The translations under genes and the position numbers were made by a program. A DNA stretch of 64,000 bases from Burkholderia dolosa (GTDB lineage Bacteria > Pseudomonadota > Gammaproteobacteria > Burkholderiales > Burkholderiaceae), in assembly GCF_902499135.1 (NCBI RefSeq), contig NZ_CABVPR010000025.1, positions 20,028-84,027 of the forward strand. Direction: 5' to 3'. Shown in pieces: positions 43,481 to 53,003 of the stretch. The notes below the pieces were generated by a model. The model did no database searches. It had not been told where the DNA came from and was given only the letters and a program-made list of their open reading frames with translations. Numbering within the stretch: the stretch's first letter is position 1; every line of letters begins with the position of its first letter.

Positions 43481-45292
43481 ATGACGGTGAAGATGCAGCT
43501 GCGCGACATGCGCAAGACCATGCGCGAGCGATTCGGGATTGCGCGCCTGCGCGGCGGACAAGAGGACATCATCCGCAGCGTCGCGGCACGGCGCGACACG
43601 CTGGCCACGATGCCGTCCGGTGCGGGCAAGTCGTTGTGCTACCAGTTGCCGGCACTGCATCTGCACGGCGTGACCCTCGTCGTGTCGCCGCTGATCTCGC
43701 TGATGAAGGACCAGGCCGACAAGCTTCGGGCGCTCGGCATCGACTGCCTGCTGCTGAACAGCACGCTGAAGCGCAATGATGAGCAATCGGCGTTGCAGGC
43801 GTTGCGCGAGGGCCGCACGCGCATCGTCTTCGTGACGCCGGAACGCCTCGCGCAGCCCGCGTTCGTCGACGTCCTCGCCGGTCGCATGCAGCTGCCGGTG
43901 GAACTCGTCGTCGTCGACGAAGCGCACTGCGTGTCCAAGTGGGGCCATGATTTCCGGCCGGCATTTCTCGACATCGCGCATGCGGTGGAGACGATCGGTG
44001 GGCCGCCGGTCCTCGCGCTCACCGCCACCGCGACGCCGGAAGTCGTCGAAGACATCGTGCACGCGTTGCGGCTGCGCGAGCCCACGATCGTTCGCACGGG
44101 CACGTACCGGCCCAACCTGCATTACCGCGTGATTCATACGGGAGCCGGTCACGGGCGCCGCGAAGCTGCGCGCGCGCTCGAACTGAAGCAGCAGCGGCTG
44201 CTCGATCTGGCCCGCGAACTGCAAGGCTCCGGCATCGTCTACGTCGCCACCGTGCGCGACGTGCAGCGCGTATGGGCGTGGCTCGCGGCGAGCGGGGAAA
44301 GCGTGGCGCGCTACCACGGGCGGCTGACGGCCAACGAACGCCGCGAACAGCAGGACCGCTTCATGAATGGGGACGCACGCCTGATCGTCGCGACGAACGC
44401 GTTCGGCATGGGCATCGACAAGCCGGACGTGCGCTTCGTCATTCACTACCAGATCCCCGGCAGTCTGGACGCGTATTACCAGGAAACGGGGCGCGCCGGG
44501 CGCGACGGCGACAACGCCGATTGCGTGCTGCTGTTCGACCTCAACGACCGGCGCATTCAGCAGTTCTTCCTCGCGGGCAAATATCCGGACGCCGAGCTGG
44601 TAGTGCAGGTGTTCGACGCAATCGCGGGGACGGCAAGCGGCGAGCGGCATGAAGCCGCGTCGCCGGCCGCCGCGCCCGTGTCCGGGAAAGCGCTCGCGGA
44701 AAAGCTGACGGACGTTCCGTCCGGCAAGCTCGACGTGGCGCTCGCGATGCTGATCGATGCACGCATCGTTCAGCGCGATCGTCAGCATCGCTACCGGCTG
44801 CGCCACGGCGCCGAACCCGCGCAATTGCGCGACGCGATTCCGGCTGCCGCGCAGCAATTCCAGCAGATGCGCGAGCGCGATCGCGACGCATTGCAGCGGA
44901 TGATCGACTACGCGCAAAGCGCGCGCTGCCGCTGGCGGCTTATGCTCGAGTACTACGAGGAACACACGAAGATCGAACGCTGCGGCACGTGCGACAACTG
45001 CGTGCATCCACCGCACGCCGAGCCGCTCCCGGAAGTGCATTCGCCGGCGGCGATCGCGCGCCGCCGTACCGCGCGCATGGCCGAGCAAAAGCGTGGGTGG
45101 GCTCGCGGAGAAAAGGCGCGGGTCGCGCGTTTCGGTGTCGGCGAAGTGGTCATGTCGACCGACGAGCAGGTCGCGATCCTGTTTCCCGACGGAAACGTGC
45201 GTACGTTCGTCGCGAATCGCGTGCGGCACGTGCGAGAGGCCGAGCAGCGCGACGGCGATGCACGGGACGCGGCAGCGAGCGTCGATGCGTAG
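43481..45292 (+). CDS. recQ: RecQ-type ATP-dependent DNA helicase, without HRDC
   Basis: The protein is 603 aa from the ATG at 43481, preceded by AGGCGGGG; an ATG two codons earlier is also possible. Motif I is MPSGAGKSLCYQLP, the Walker B is VVDEAHCVSKWGHDFRPAF, and motif VI is QETGRAGRDG. The RecQ zinc domain is complete (SARC...CGTCDNC). The C-terminal domain after residue 480 lacks an HRDC; a short KOW-like region with VGEVVMSTDEQVAILFPDGNVRTF ends the chain. It unwinds DNA in recombination or fork repair. Being outside a typical housekeeping context, it may be an accessory RecQ. Confidence 0.9.
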   Translation: MTVKMQLRDMRKTMRERFGIARLRGGQEDIIRSVAARRDTLATMPSGAGKSLCYQLPALHLHGVTLVVSPLISLMKDQADKLRALGIDCLLLNSTLKRNDEQSALQALREGRTRIVFVTPERLAQPAFVDVLAGRMQLPVELVVVDEAHCVSKWGHDFRPAFLDIAHAVETIGGPPVLALTATATPEVVEDIVHALRLREPTIVRTGTYRPNLHYRVIHTGAGHGRREAARALELKQQRLLDLARELQGSGIVYVATVRDVQRVWAWLAASGESVARYHGRLTANERREQQDRFMNGDARLIVATNAFGMGIDKPDVRFVIHYQIPGSLDAYYQETGRAGRDGDNADCVLLFDLNDRRIQQFFLAGKYPDAELVVQVFDAIAGTASGERHEAASPAAAPVSGKALAEKLTDVPSGKLDVALAMLIDARIVQRDRQHRYRLRHGAEPAQLRDAIPAAAQQFQQMRERDRDALQRMIDYAQSARCRWRLMLEYYEEHTKIERCGTCDNCVHPPHAEPLPEVHSPAAIARRRTARMAEQKRGWARGEKARVARFGVGEVVMSTDEQVAILFPDGNVRTFVANRVRHVREAEQRDGDARDAAASVDA

Positions 45293-45356
45293 GCATGCCT
45301 TCTTGGCAACGGCGGACGTCGCCGGCTGTCGGGCCGATTCGGCCTGCGCTCTGTCG

Positions 45357-45459
45357 CTTGCGACTTACGATTTGCGACTTACTGCTTACGGCTTGCTGCA
45401 TACGCTTGCGGCTTACTGCTTACGGCTTACGGCATACGCTTGCGACTTGCGGCTTACGA
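45357..45459 (+). repeat. Imperfect heptanucleotide tandem repeat array
   Basis: About 15 units of a 7-base motif (consensus GCTTACG, variants ACTTGCG, GCTTACT, GCATACG, CTTGCG) run without break over 103 bases, 65 bases after the recQ stop. A higher-order repeat of about 27 bases is visible (GCTTACGGCTTGCTGCATACG and GCTTACGGCTTACGGCATACG). Two units have lost a base. No spacers are present, so it is not CRISPR. The rest of 45293-45646 holds no supported gene. Confidence 0.85.
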
Positions 45460-45646
45460 GAGAAAGTGACCCTCGCCTGCCGCCCTCGCTTCCAACCTCG
45501 CAACTCGTGGCCGAGGCCGCGATACGGTCGATGTGGCCGCAATGCATCGTTCCCGGTCGGCACGATGCCGCACGGCGAGCGCGCCGACAGCGACACACCG
45601 ACGTAGCCCTCCAGTCCCCCGATCGACGGCCCCGGCGACGGCTGCA

Positions 45647-46582
45647 CTATGAACGGCTTTCCGGCTGCATTGCCGATGCAGCAAGCGATCCGTCGTCGTC
45701 ACCCGTCGGCGCCGCGATCAGCACATCGGCCAGTTTCAGAACCGGACAATGCGCGCCGGCATCGGCGACGGCACCGCGGTACGTATCGGTGACGGCCGCC
45801 GCGATCGCATGCGCGGCGTCGACGCCTTTTGCCATCGCCGAGTAGTAGGACAGATCCTTGAACGCGTTCGCCATATGGAACGGCAGCGCGGACGTGTCGC
45901 CCGTCTCGAGGAACGGACGCAGCCGGTTCAGCGCCGCCCCGCCGCCACCGCCGTTCGCGAGCACGTCGGCGAGCACCGCGACGTCGACGCCCGAGCGCTT
46001 CGCACACGCGACGGCTTCCGACAGCAGCGCGATGGTCCCGAGCGACACATAGTTGTGCAGCAGCTTCATGCTGTGACCGGCGCCGACGTCGCCCACGCGC
46101 GTGATGTTTTCCGCGAAGCATGCGAGCACCGGCCTGATCTCGGCGAACAGCTCCGGCGTCGCGCCGACCAGCAAATTGAGCCGGCCCTCGTGCGCCTCCC
46201 TCGCGCCGCGTGTCATCGGCGCGTCGACGAAGCGGCCGCCTGCCGCTTCGACGAGCCGCGCCATTCTGGCCGTCGACTCCGGAACGGCGGTCGAGCAATC
46301 GACGACGATCGCGTTGCCTTTCAAGCCGGACAGCACGCCCTCTTCACCGGTGAGCACCGCTTCCACTTCCGGAGAGCCGGTCACGCACAGAATGACGACG
46401 TCCGATTCGACTGCCAGTTCGCGCGCGGTGCGCACGGCCCGCGCGCCGCCGCGCAGCAGTTCGTCGAGCGGCTGGTTGCCCGGATGCTCGACGACCGTGA
46501 GCGGATAGCCGTGCTTCAGCACGTTGCGTGCAATGCCATGTCCCATCAAACCCACACCGATCAGGCCAATCTGCTGTTTCAT
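45647..46582 (-). CDS. Beta-hydroxyacid dehydrogenase (3-hydroxyisobutyrate/tartronate-semialdehyde reductase-like)
   Basis: The 311-aa protein opens with the NAD(P) motif IGLIGVGLMGHGIARNVLKHG. Family marks are VVDCSTAVPEST, DAPMTRGAREAHEGRLN (substrate loop) and the catalytic Lys in AGHSMKLLHN. It oxidises or reduces beta-hydroxyacids such as 3-hydroxyisobutyrate, tartronate semialdehyde or related intermediates. It is encoded 60 bases downstream of the MFS importer on the same strand, so the pair likely forms an operon in the tartrate/hydroxyacid cluster. Confidence 0.88.
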   Translation of the reverse strand: MKQQIGLIGVGLMGHGIARNVLKHGYPLTVVEHPGNQPLDELLRGGARAVRTARELAVESDVVILCVTGSPEVEAVLTGEEGVLSGLKGNAIVVDCSTAVPESTARMARLVEAAGGRFVDAPMTRGAREAHEGRLNLLVGATPELFAEIRPVLACFAENITRVGDVGAGHSMKLLHNYVSLGTIALLSEAVACAKRSGVDVAVLADVLANGGGGGAALNRLRPFLETGDTSALPFHMANAFKDLSYYSAMAKGVDAAHAIAAAVTDTYRGAVADAGAHCPVLKLADVLIAAPTGDDDGSLAASAMQPESRS

Positions 46583-46641
46583 GTCGTTTCCGTCAAAAGA
46601 ATGGGGCCGCGGCACGGCGTCCGCGGCGAAGTGAATTGCCG

Positions 46642-47970
46642 TCAGCGATCGACGAGCCGCGCCGGCAACAGCATCGTGAGCACCAGCCCCAGCAACAGGC
46701 ACGCGACCATCACGAACAGCGGCGCGGCGAGGCTGCCGGAAATCTGCTTCAGATAGCCGACCGCATACGGCCCGAAGAAGCCGCCCAGGTTGCCGAACGA
46801 GCTGATCACCGCGATGCCCATCGACATCGACGCGGTGCCGAGCGCCGCGGTGGGCATGCTCCAGAACAGCGGCGGGAACGAGATGAGCCCGGCGTTCGCG
46901 ATGCAAAGTGCCAACATACCGAGCCACAGCCGATCGTGCCACACGACCGACAATCCAAGCCCGGCCGCCCCCATCAGCAGCAGCGCGGCGACGTGCAGAC
47001 GCCGGGCGCCGCGGCGGTCCGCACTGCGTCCGAACAGCACCATCACGACGACGGCCACCGCATTCGGCAGCGCGGCGAGCAAACCGATGACGAAGTCGCT
47101 TCCGATGCCCATCTGCTTGATCATCGTCGGCGCCCAGAACGTATAGCCGTAAATCGCGAACACGTCGAGAAAGTAGATCACGCAGAACGCCCACACGAGC
47201 CAGCTCGAGAACAGCCCGCGATGGCCGGCCGACTCGGTCGTCGCACGATCGTCGGCGAGCACGCGTGCGAGGATCGCCAAGTCGGCTGGCGAGAAGCGCT
47301 CGCTGCGCGTGACGTCGTCGTCGAGTCCCTTCCATACGTACAGCGCAGCCAGAAACGCGGGCAGCGCCTCGACGATGAAGATCCATTTCCAGCCCGGTAT
47401 CTGCATCGCACCGTCGAAATACTGAAGAATGAAGCCGGTCAGCGGCGAGCCGATCAGCCCGGCCAGTGCGAGCGCCGCATAGAACATCGACAGGATCCGC
47501 GCGCGCCGCGTGCGCGGGAACGAACGCGCCATGTAAAGCACGATCGCCGGGATGAAGCCGGCCTCGGCGACGCCGAGCAGAAAGCGCATCACGTAGAACT
47601 GCATCGGCGTCGACACGAATGCGGTCAATCCCGAAACGAGTCCCCAGGACACGACGATGCGGGTGATCCAGCGCCGCGGCCCGACGCGCACCAGCAGCAT
47701 GTTGCCGGGTACCTCGAAGATCACGTAGCCGAGAAAGAATATTCCGGCGCCGAAGCCGAACACCGCGTCGGAAAAGCCCAGTTGCTCGCTCATCTGCAGC
47801 TTCGCGAAGCTGACGTTGACCCGATCGATGTACGACGTCACGTACGCGAACATCAGGATCGGCAGAATCTGCACGGCAAGCCGGCGAAAGATCCGGTCCT
47901 CGTGCGCACGGTCGTGCGCCGATGCCGGAGCGGCAAGGTCGCGCGGATTGCAGGTCGCGTCGATTTCCAC
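46642..47970 (-). CDS. ACS-family MFS anion importer (tartrate/organic acid type)
   Basis: The protein is 442 aa from the GTG at 47970, chosen because GGAGA lies five bases upstream; the frame continues to 48138 with poor sequence. The family signature VTSYIDRVNVSFAKLQM in helix 1 and FGFGAGIFFLGYVIFEVPGNMLL are diagnostic of the anion:cation symporter family that imports tartrate, phthalate or hexuronates. Twelve helices are predicted. It is the first gene of a two-gene minus-strand operon with the beta-hydroxyacid dehydrogenase and is divergent from the LysR gene, its likely regulator. Confidence 0.9.
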   Translation of the reverse strand: MEIDATCNPRDLAAPASAHDRAHEDRIFRRLAVQILPILMFAYVTSYIDRVNVSFAKLQMSEQLGFSDAVFGFGAGIFFLGYVIFEVPGNMLLVRVGPRRWITRIVVSWGLVSGLTAFVSTPMQFYVMRFLLGVAEAGFIPAIVLYMARSFPRTRRARILSMFYAALALAGLIGSPLTGFILQYFDGAMQIPGWKWIFIVEALPAFLAALYVWKGLDDDVTRSERFSPADLAILARVLADDRATTESAGHRGLFSSWLVWAFCVIYFLDVFAIYGYTFWAPTMIKQMGIGSDFVIGLLAALPNAVAVVVMVLFGRSADRRGARRLHVAALLLMGAAGLGLSVVWHDRLWLGMLALCIANAGLISFPPLFWSMPTAALGTASMSMGIAVISSFGNLGGFFGPYAVGYLKQISGSLAAPLFVMVACLLLGLVLTMLLPARLVDR

Positions 47971-48355
47971 GTTTGTCTCCGAAAGTTCATGGGCAGCCGC
48001 GCGTGCATGCTCGCGTCGCTGCGTGCAGCCGCTGCCGGGGCAGGTGTCTGCGACAGCGGACGATTCGAATCTACCGGCTGCCCCGCCCGCCCGATATGCG
48101 AAATCCTTCAAGCGGCACTTCGAATATCTCGAACGCACGCGCCGGCCGGCCGCCTGCGATGCAATGCACCAATGACCGGAACACGGATACTAGCCGACGA
48201 TCGCTTGCGCGGCACGCGCCGATGCGGCGCGACGGCGGCAGCGCGGTGTGCGGCGCAGCATCCGCCGCCGGTCAGGGTTAGCACCACGTCGCGCGGCGCG
48301 ACCGCGCGCGCGGGATGGATGACATACTTCCCGCAGTTTCAATCGGAGCCCGCGC

Positions 48356-49276
48356 TTGTTCGATCTCACGTCACTCGCCCTGTTCGTCCGCGCAGCCGAG
48401 CTCGGCAGCCTGTCGCGCGCCGCGCAGCAGTCCCACATGTCGCTTTCCACCGCGAGCCGCCGGATCGCGCTGCTCGAGCATCACTTCCACGTGGTGCTCT
48501 TGAACCGTACGGTCGCGGGCGTCGAGCTCACGCCTGCCGGCGAAGCGCTGCTGCGCCACGCGACCGATCTGCTGCTGCGCACGGACGCGATCTACAGCGA
48601 GCTTTCCGACTATACGAAAGGCTCGATCGGGCGCGTTCGCGTGTTCGCGAACATCTCGGCGATCAGCCAGGATCTTCCCGATCAGCTGCGCGCGTTCTCG
48701 CAACGCTATCGCGACATCAAGCTGCAGATCAGCGAGCTGAGAAGCGCCGACATCCTGCAGGCGCTGCGCGAAGGCCGCGCGGACGTCGGAATCGTCACGT
48801 CGCGCACCGCGACCGAAGGCATTCATCTCGCGCCGTACTGCATGGACCGGGCAAGCGTGGTCGTCCCCGAAGACTACCCGCTGACCGGCGAGTCGATCGA
48901 CTTCAGCGCGTTGCTCGAGCACGATCTGGTCGCACTCGACGATCGATCGGAACTCACCCGTTCGCTCGTGAAGGAGGCCGCGCTGCTCGGCAAGTCGGTG
49001 CGTTTTCGCGTGCAGGTGCAGAGCTTCGAGGCGATGTGCCGGCTGATCGCCGCCGGACAGGGAATCGGCATCCTGCCGGAGCGCGCCGTCGCGCTGTTTC
49101 GCGAGCCGATGCGGCTGCGCTTCATCCGCCTCAACGATCCGTGGGCGAACCGCGTCATGTCGGTCGGCATCCGCACCGGCGCCGTGCCGCAGCCGACGCG
49201 CAAGCTGTTCGAGTTCCTCGCGTCGTTCGCGCCGGCTTCGCTCGCCGCCGGCGACACCGGACCGTCGAACGACTGA
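48356..49276 (+). CDS. LysR-family transcriptional regulator (TTG start)
   Basis: The 306-aa protein begins at a TTG (48356) giving the standard LysR N-terminus LTSLALFVRAAELGSLSRAAQQSHMSLSTASRRIALLEHHFHVVLLNRT. The effector-binding domain follows (LREGRADVGIVTSR, MCRLIAAGQGIGILPERA). LysR proteins usually activate the divergent operon, so the MFS importer and dehydrogenase genes upstream, and the dehydrogenase genes downstream, are its likely targets. The coinducer is probably the transported acid. Confidence 0.9.
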   Translation: MFDLTSLALFVRAAELGSLSRAAQQSHMSLSTASRRIALLEHHFHVVLLNRTVAGVELTPAGEALLRHATDLLLRTDAIYSELSDYTKGSIGRVRVFANISAISQDLPDQLRAFSQRYRDIKLQISELRSADILQALREGRADVGIVTSRTATEGIHLAPYCMDRASVVVPEDYPLTGESIDFSALLEHDLVALDDRSELTRSLVKEAALLGKSVRFRVQVQSFEAMCRLIAAGQGIGILPERAVALFREPMRLRFIRLNDPWANRVMSVGIRTGAVPQPTRKLFEFLASFAPASLAAGDTGPSND

Positions 49277-49633
49277 CGCGGCCCGCCTCCGCTGCACGCG
49301 TGCGGGTTCGCGTGCGCGTTGCAGATTTTCGAAGGTCCCGTTCAGCAATCCGCACTTCCTTCCCGCGTCGGCGACACGATAGATTCGACGGACGGATTCG
49401 ACTGTCCGTCCGCTACCGCAACGGAAAGAGACGCAGCAGGCACGTTGGCGCGATTCGATGCGGCCGGCGACGGCATCGCGTACGAAGCGTCGCACCGCGC
49501 GAGCAGTCGATCAGTCGATCAGCCGGTCGGCGATCCGCGGCGCGGCGCGGCGCGGCGCGCCGCGGCGCCCGCGCGCCTGCCGCATGCCCGCGCCCCGCGT
49601 CATGCCGTCTTCATCCTGGAGGTTTCCCGCAAC
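49277..49633. other. Intergenic stretch before the tartrate dehydrogenase-like gene
   Basis: About 357 bases with a low-complexity GGCGC-rich run at 49541-49575 (GCGGCGCGGCGCGGCGC). No gene is supported. The ribosome site TGGAGG for the next gene lies at its end; no clear promoter was identified. Confidence 0.4.
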
Positions 49634-50737
49634 ATGAAGAACCCACATCGCATCGCGGTCATCGCCGGAGACGGCATCGGCAAGGAAGTGATGCCCGAAG
49701 GACTGCGCGTGCTGCGCGCGGCCGCCGACCGCTTCGACATTCCGCTGGCGTTCGACGAGTTCGGCGACTGGTGCACCGATCACTATGTTCGCCACGGCAC
49801 GATGATGCCGGCCGACTGGGCACGTCAGATCGGCGGCCACGATGCGATCTTCTTCGGCGCGGTCGGCTCGCCCGATGTCGTGCCGGACCACGTCGCCGTG
49901 TGGGAATCGCTGATCAGGATCCGGCGCGAGTTCGATCAGTACGTGAACCTGCGCCCGGTCCGGCTGATGCCGGGCGTGCCCGCGCCGCTCGCCGGACGCC
50001 GTCCCGGCGACATCGACTTCGTCGTCGTGCGCGAAAACACGGAAGGAGAATATTCGTCGGTGGGCGGCCGGATGTTCGCCGGCACCGACCGCGAGATCGC
50101 GATACAGGAGTCGATTTTCTCGCGCGTCGGCGTCGATCGCGTACTCAGGTTCGCGTTCGAGCTCGCGCGCTCGCGCCCGCGCAAGCAGCTGACCGCGGCG
50201 ACGAAATCGAACGGCATCTCGATCACGATGCCGTTCTGGGACGAGCGGCTCGCGGAAATGGCGAGGTCGTTCCCGGACATCGAAACGCGCAAGTATCACA
50301 TCGACATCCTGTGCGCGCACTTCGTCCAGCATCCGGACCGCTTCGACGTCGTCGTCGCGTCCAACCTGTTCGGCGACATCCTGTCGGACCTCGGCCCCGC
50401 GTGTACCGGCACGATCGGCATCGCGCCGTCCGCGAACCTGAATCCGGAGCGCCGCTTTCCGTCGCTGTTCGAGCCGGTGCACGGGTCGGCGCCCGACATA
50501 GCCGGCCGCGGCATCGCGAATCCGATCGGCCAGATCTGGTCGGCCGCGTTGCTGCTTCAGCACGTCGGCCGCGGCGAATCGCGCTACGAAGCCGCAGCCG
50601 CCGAAATCGTCGCCGCGATCGAGTCCGTGCTCCTTGCCGGCCCGCGCACGCGCGACATGGGCGGCACGGCCACCACCGAGGAACTGGGCGCCGCGATAGC
50701 GCACGCCGTCGCGAATCCCGCATCGATCGAGGAATGA
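49634..50737 (+). CDS. Tartrate/D-malate dehydrogenase-like (isopropylmalate dehydrogenase family)
   Basis: The 367-aa protein starts after TGGAGG and opens IAVIAGDGIGKEVMPEG. The NAD and metal-binding marks are VRENTEGEYSSVGGRM, KSNGISITMPFW, ASNLFGDILSDLGPA and the EPVHGSAPDIAG loop. The VRENTEGEY variant is typical of tartrate/D-malate dehydrogenases (TtuC, DmlA). It oxidatively decarboxylates tartrate or D-malate using NAD+ and Mg2+/Mn2+. It is three bases from the aldehyde dehydrogenase start, so the two are co-transcribed. Confidence 0.9.
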   Translation: MKNPHRIAVIAGDGIGKEVMPEGLRVLRAAADRFDIPLAFDEFGDWCTDHYVRHGTMMPADWARQIGGHDAIFFGAVGSPDVVPDHVAVWESLIRIRREFDQYVNLRPVRLMPGVPAPLAGRRPGDIDFVVVRENTEGEYSSVGGRMFAGTDREIAIQESIFSRVGVDRVLRFAFELARSRPRKQLTAATKSNGISITMPFWDERLAEMARSFPDIETRKYHIDILCAHFVQHPDRFDVVVASNLFGDILSDLGPACTGTIGIAPSANLNPERRFPSLFEPVHGSAPDIAGRGIANPIGQIWSAALLLQHVGRGESRYEAAAAEIVAAIESVLLAGPRTRDMGGTATTEELGAAIAHAVANPASIEE

Positions 50738-50740
50738 CCC

Positions 50741-52189
50741 ATGCAATTCGATCACTACATCGACAACGCCCGCGTCGCGCCGAATACCGGCGCTCGAATC
50801 GACGTCGTCGATCCGAGCACCGGCGAACCGTTCGCGACGATCGCGCGCGGCGACGCGCACGACGTGCAGCACGCCGTTTCGGCGGCACGGCGCGCGATGG
50901 GCGACACGCTGAACGGCCCATGGGCGAAGCTGTCGCCGGTCGAGCGCAGCAACCTGCTGTTCGCGTACGCGGCGGCCGTATCGCGGCATGCGGACGAGCT
51001 CGCGCAGCTCGAGGCGCGCGACACCGGCAAGGCGCTGAATACCGCGCGCACCGATGCCGCGGTGCTGGCGCGCTACCTGCAGTACTACGCCGGATGCGTG
51101 GACAAGCTGCACGGCGACACGCTGCCGTATACCGCCGGGTTCACGGTATTGACGGTGCGCGAACCGATCGGCGTGACGGGCCACATCATTCCGTGGAATT
51201 ACCCGATGCAGATCTACGGCCGGTCGGTCGGCGCGTCGCTCGCGGCCGGCAACGCGTGCGTCGTCAAACCGGCCGAGGACGCGAGCCTGTCGATTCTCCG
51301 CTTGGCCGAGCTCGCGGCGGACGTCGGCTTTCCGGCGGGCACCGTCAATGTCGTCACCGGACTGGGCAGCGAAGCGGGCGCGGCGCTGTCGGCCAATCCC
51401 GGCATCGGTCACATCTCGTTTACCGGGTCGACCGGCACGGGCGCGCTCGTCGCGCGCGCGGCGGCCGACCGTCACTGCCCGACGGTGCTCGAGCTGGGCG
51501 GCAAGTCGCCGCAACTGCTGTTCGACGATGCCGACCTCGAACAGGCGCTGCCCGCGATCGTCAACGCGATCGTGCAGAACGCGGGCCAGACGTGCTCGGC
51601 CGGCAGCCGTCTGCTCGTCCAGCGCAACGTCTACGAGCGCGTGCTCGATCGGCTTGCGCAGCAATTTGCGCGTCTGCGCTCGGGGCCGCCGTCGATGAAC
51701 CTGGAGATGGGGCCGCTCGTCAACGCCGCGCAGCATGCGCGGGTTCGGGCCATCGTCGAGCGCGCACAGGCGGACGGCATTCGCGTGGCGGCCCGCGGCA
51801 CGATCGCGCCCGGCGCATCGGGTTCGGGCTACTACCAGGAAGCGGTGCTGTTCCGCGACGTGCCGCCCGACAGCGAACTCGCGCAGGAAGAGGTATTCGG
51901 TCCCGTGCTCGCAGCGATGCCGTTCGACGACGAAGACGCGGCGATCGCGCTCGCGAACAGCACGCGGTACGGCCTCGTCGCCGGCGTGTGGACCCGCGAC
52001 GGCGCACGCGCGTTGCGGCTCGCGCGCAAGCTGCAGGCCGGACAGGTCTTCATCAACAACTACGGCGCCGGCGGCGGCGTGGAGCTGCCGTTCGGCGGCG
52101 TGAAGGCCAGCGGCTATGGTCGCGAGAAAGGCTTCGAAGCGCTGCTCGGCTTTACCGCGCTCAAGACGATTGCGATTCGGCACGATTGA
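50741..52189 (+). CDS. NAD(P)-dependent aldehyde dehydrogenase
   Basis: The 482-aa protein has all aldehyde dehydrogenase marks: PWNYPMQIYGRSVGASLAAGN, FTGSTGTG, the general-base Glu in VLELGGKSPQ and the catalytic Cys in NAGQTCSAGSR. The C-terminus PFGGVKASGYGREKGFEAL is typical of the betaine/aminobutyrate group. It oxidises an aldehyde produced in the pathway. It is expressed with the preceding dehydrogenase and faces a long gene-free stretch. Confidence 0.92.
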   Translation: MQFDHYIDNARVAPNTGARIDVVDPSTGEPFATIARGDAHDVQHAVSAARRAMGDTLNGPWAKLSPVERSNLLFAYAAAVSRHADELAQLEARDTGKALNTARTDAAVLARYLQYYAGCVDKLHGDTLPYTAGFTVLTVREPIGVTGHIIPWNYPMQIYGRSVGASLAAGNACVVKPAEDASLSILRLAELAADVGFPAGTVNVVTGLGSEAGAALSANPGIGHISFTGSTGTGALVARAAADRHCPTVLELGGKSPQLLFDDADLEQALPAIVNAIVQNAGQTCSAGSRLLVQRNVYERVLDRLAQQFARLRSGPPSMNLEMGPLVNAAQHARVRAIVERAQADGIRVAARGTIAPGASGSGYYQEAVLFRDVPPDSELAQEEVFGPVLAAMPFDDEDAAIALANSTRYGLVAGVWTRDGARALRLARKLQAGQVFINNYGAGGGVELPFGGVKASGYGREKGFEALLGFTALKTIAIRHD

Positions 52190-53003
52190 GCGCTGCAACG
52201 CGGCGGCCGCCGTTCGGGCGGCCGCAGCGGAATCGTCGCCTCTTCATCGATCGCCGTGCGTGCTGCCGCTTCGGCAAAACGCTCGGGCATCCGATCGTCG
52301 CGGATCCATGCGCCGTCCCGTCATCGCGAAAAATGCCGGTACGCAGACTCTCGGCGACGACCGCAACGAGTCACGCGTGCCGGCGACTCCGTTGCCGACG
52401 CTCGCGCTGCGACTGGAGCGGACCGATCGCGGTCGACCGAAGTCTTCATCGACATGACGAACGCAGCCGACGGCGCCGGCGAAGCAACGGCACCGCGATC
52501 CAATTCACCGATCCCACATCGGCGAACGACATCGGCGCCGGCCTATGTCGGCCGCGCGAGTTCGTCCGATCGCGCATCGGACGCGCACCCGCGGTAGCGC
52601 CATCGCCATCGCCACCGTCCATAGTTTGCGTCCCGCCGTCACACAACCTATCGATTCTTATAGACGTCAAGCCGGCTTCAACGGTCTAGCATCGGCTACA
52701 GCCCGCTATCGGATCTTCGACAAGCGCCGGCGAGCCGCTTCGTCAGCCCCATATCGGTGCAAGCGGCGCCAGGCGCGACGGGTGTGCGCCTCTAACGCAC
52801 GCCGCCATCAAAGAGCCGCCCGAGCACCGCGACTGCAGCCGGCGCTCACCGCACCGTCTTCATCAGGCGTCGCTGGCAACGAGCCGGATGCACACGCAGC
52901 GCAATGCATTGCGTTGCGTGCACTCACTGTGCGCCGACGTCGACCGCAGCGCGGTCAACCGGCCATTCGGAGCGCCGGTTGCCACGCGCGACGAAGCCGC
53001 CTT
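52190..53003. other. Long gene-free stretch
   Basis: About 810 bases between convergent genes. Open frames here are Arg/Ala-rich, lack ribosome sites and match nothing I know. The only pattern seen is CGATTCTTATAG near 52652, a variant of which occurs at 54725 and 56620. Confidence 0.45.

Noticed and set aside
45357-45459. Possible CRISPR array
   Set aside because: Units are 7 bases, contiguous and without spacers; it is a simple tandem repeat, and no cas genes are present.
49511-52198. An 895-codon minus-strand frame
   Set aside because: Antisense shadow of the tartrate dehydrogenase-like and aldehyde dehydrogenase genes; no domains.
46528-52689. A 2053-codon open frame on the plus strand
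   Set aside because: It runs antisense to the MFS and dehydrogenase genes and out of frame over the LysR, tartrate dehydrogenase and aldehyde dehydrogenase genes, each of which has clear domains. The product is Arg-rich with no known fold; it is a by-product of high GC at third positions.
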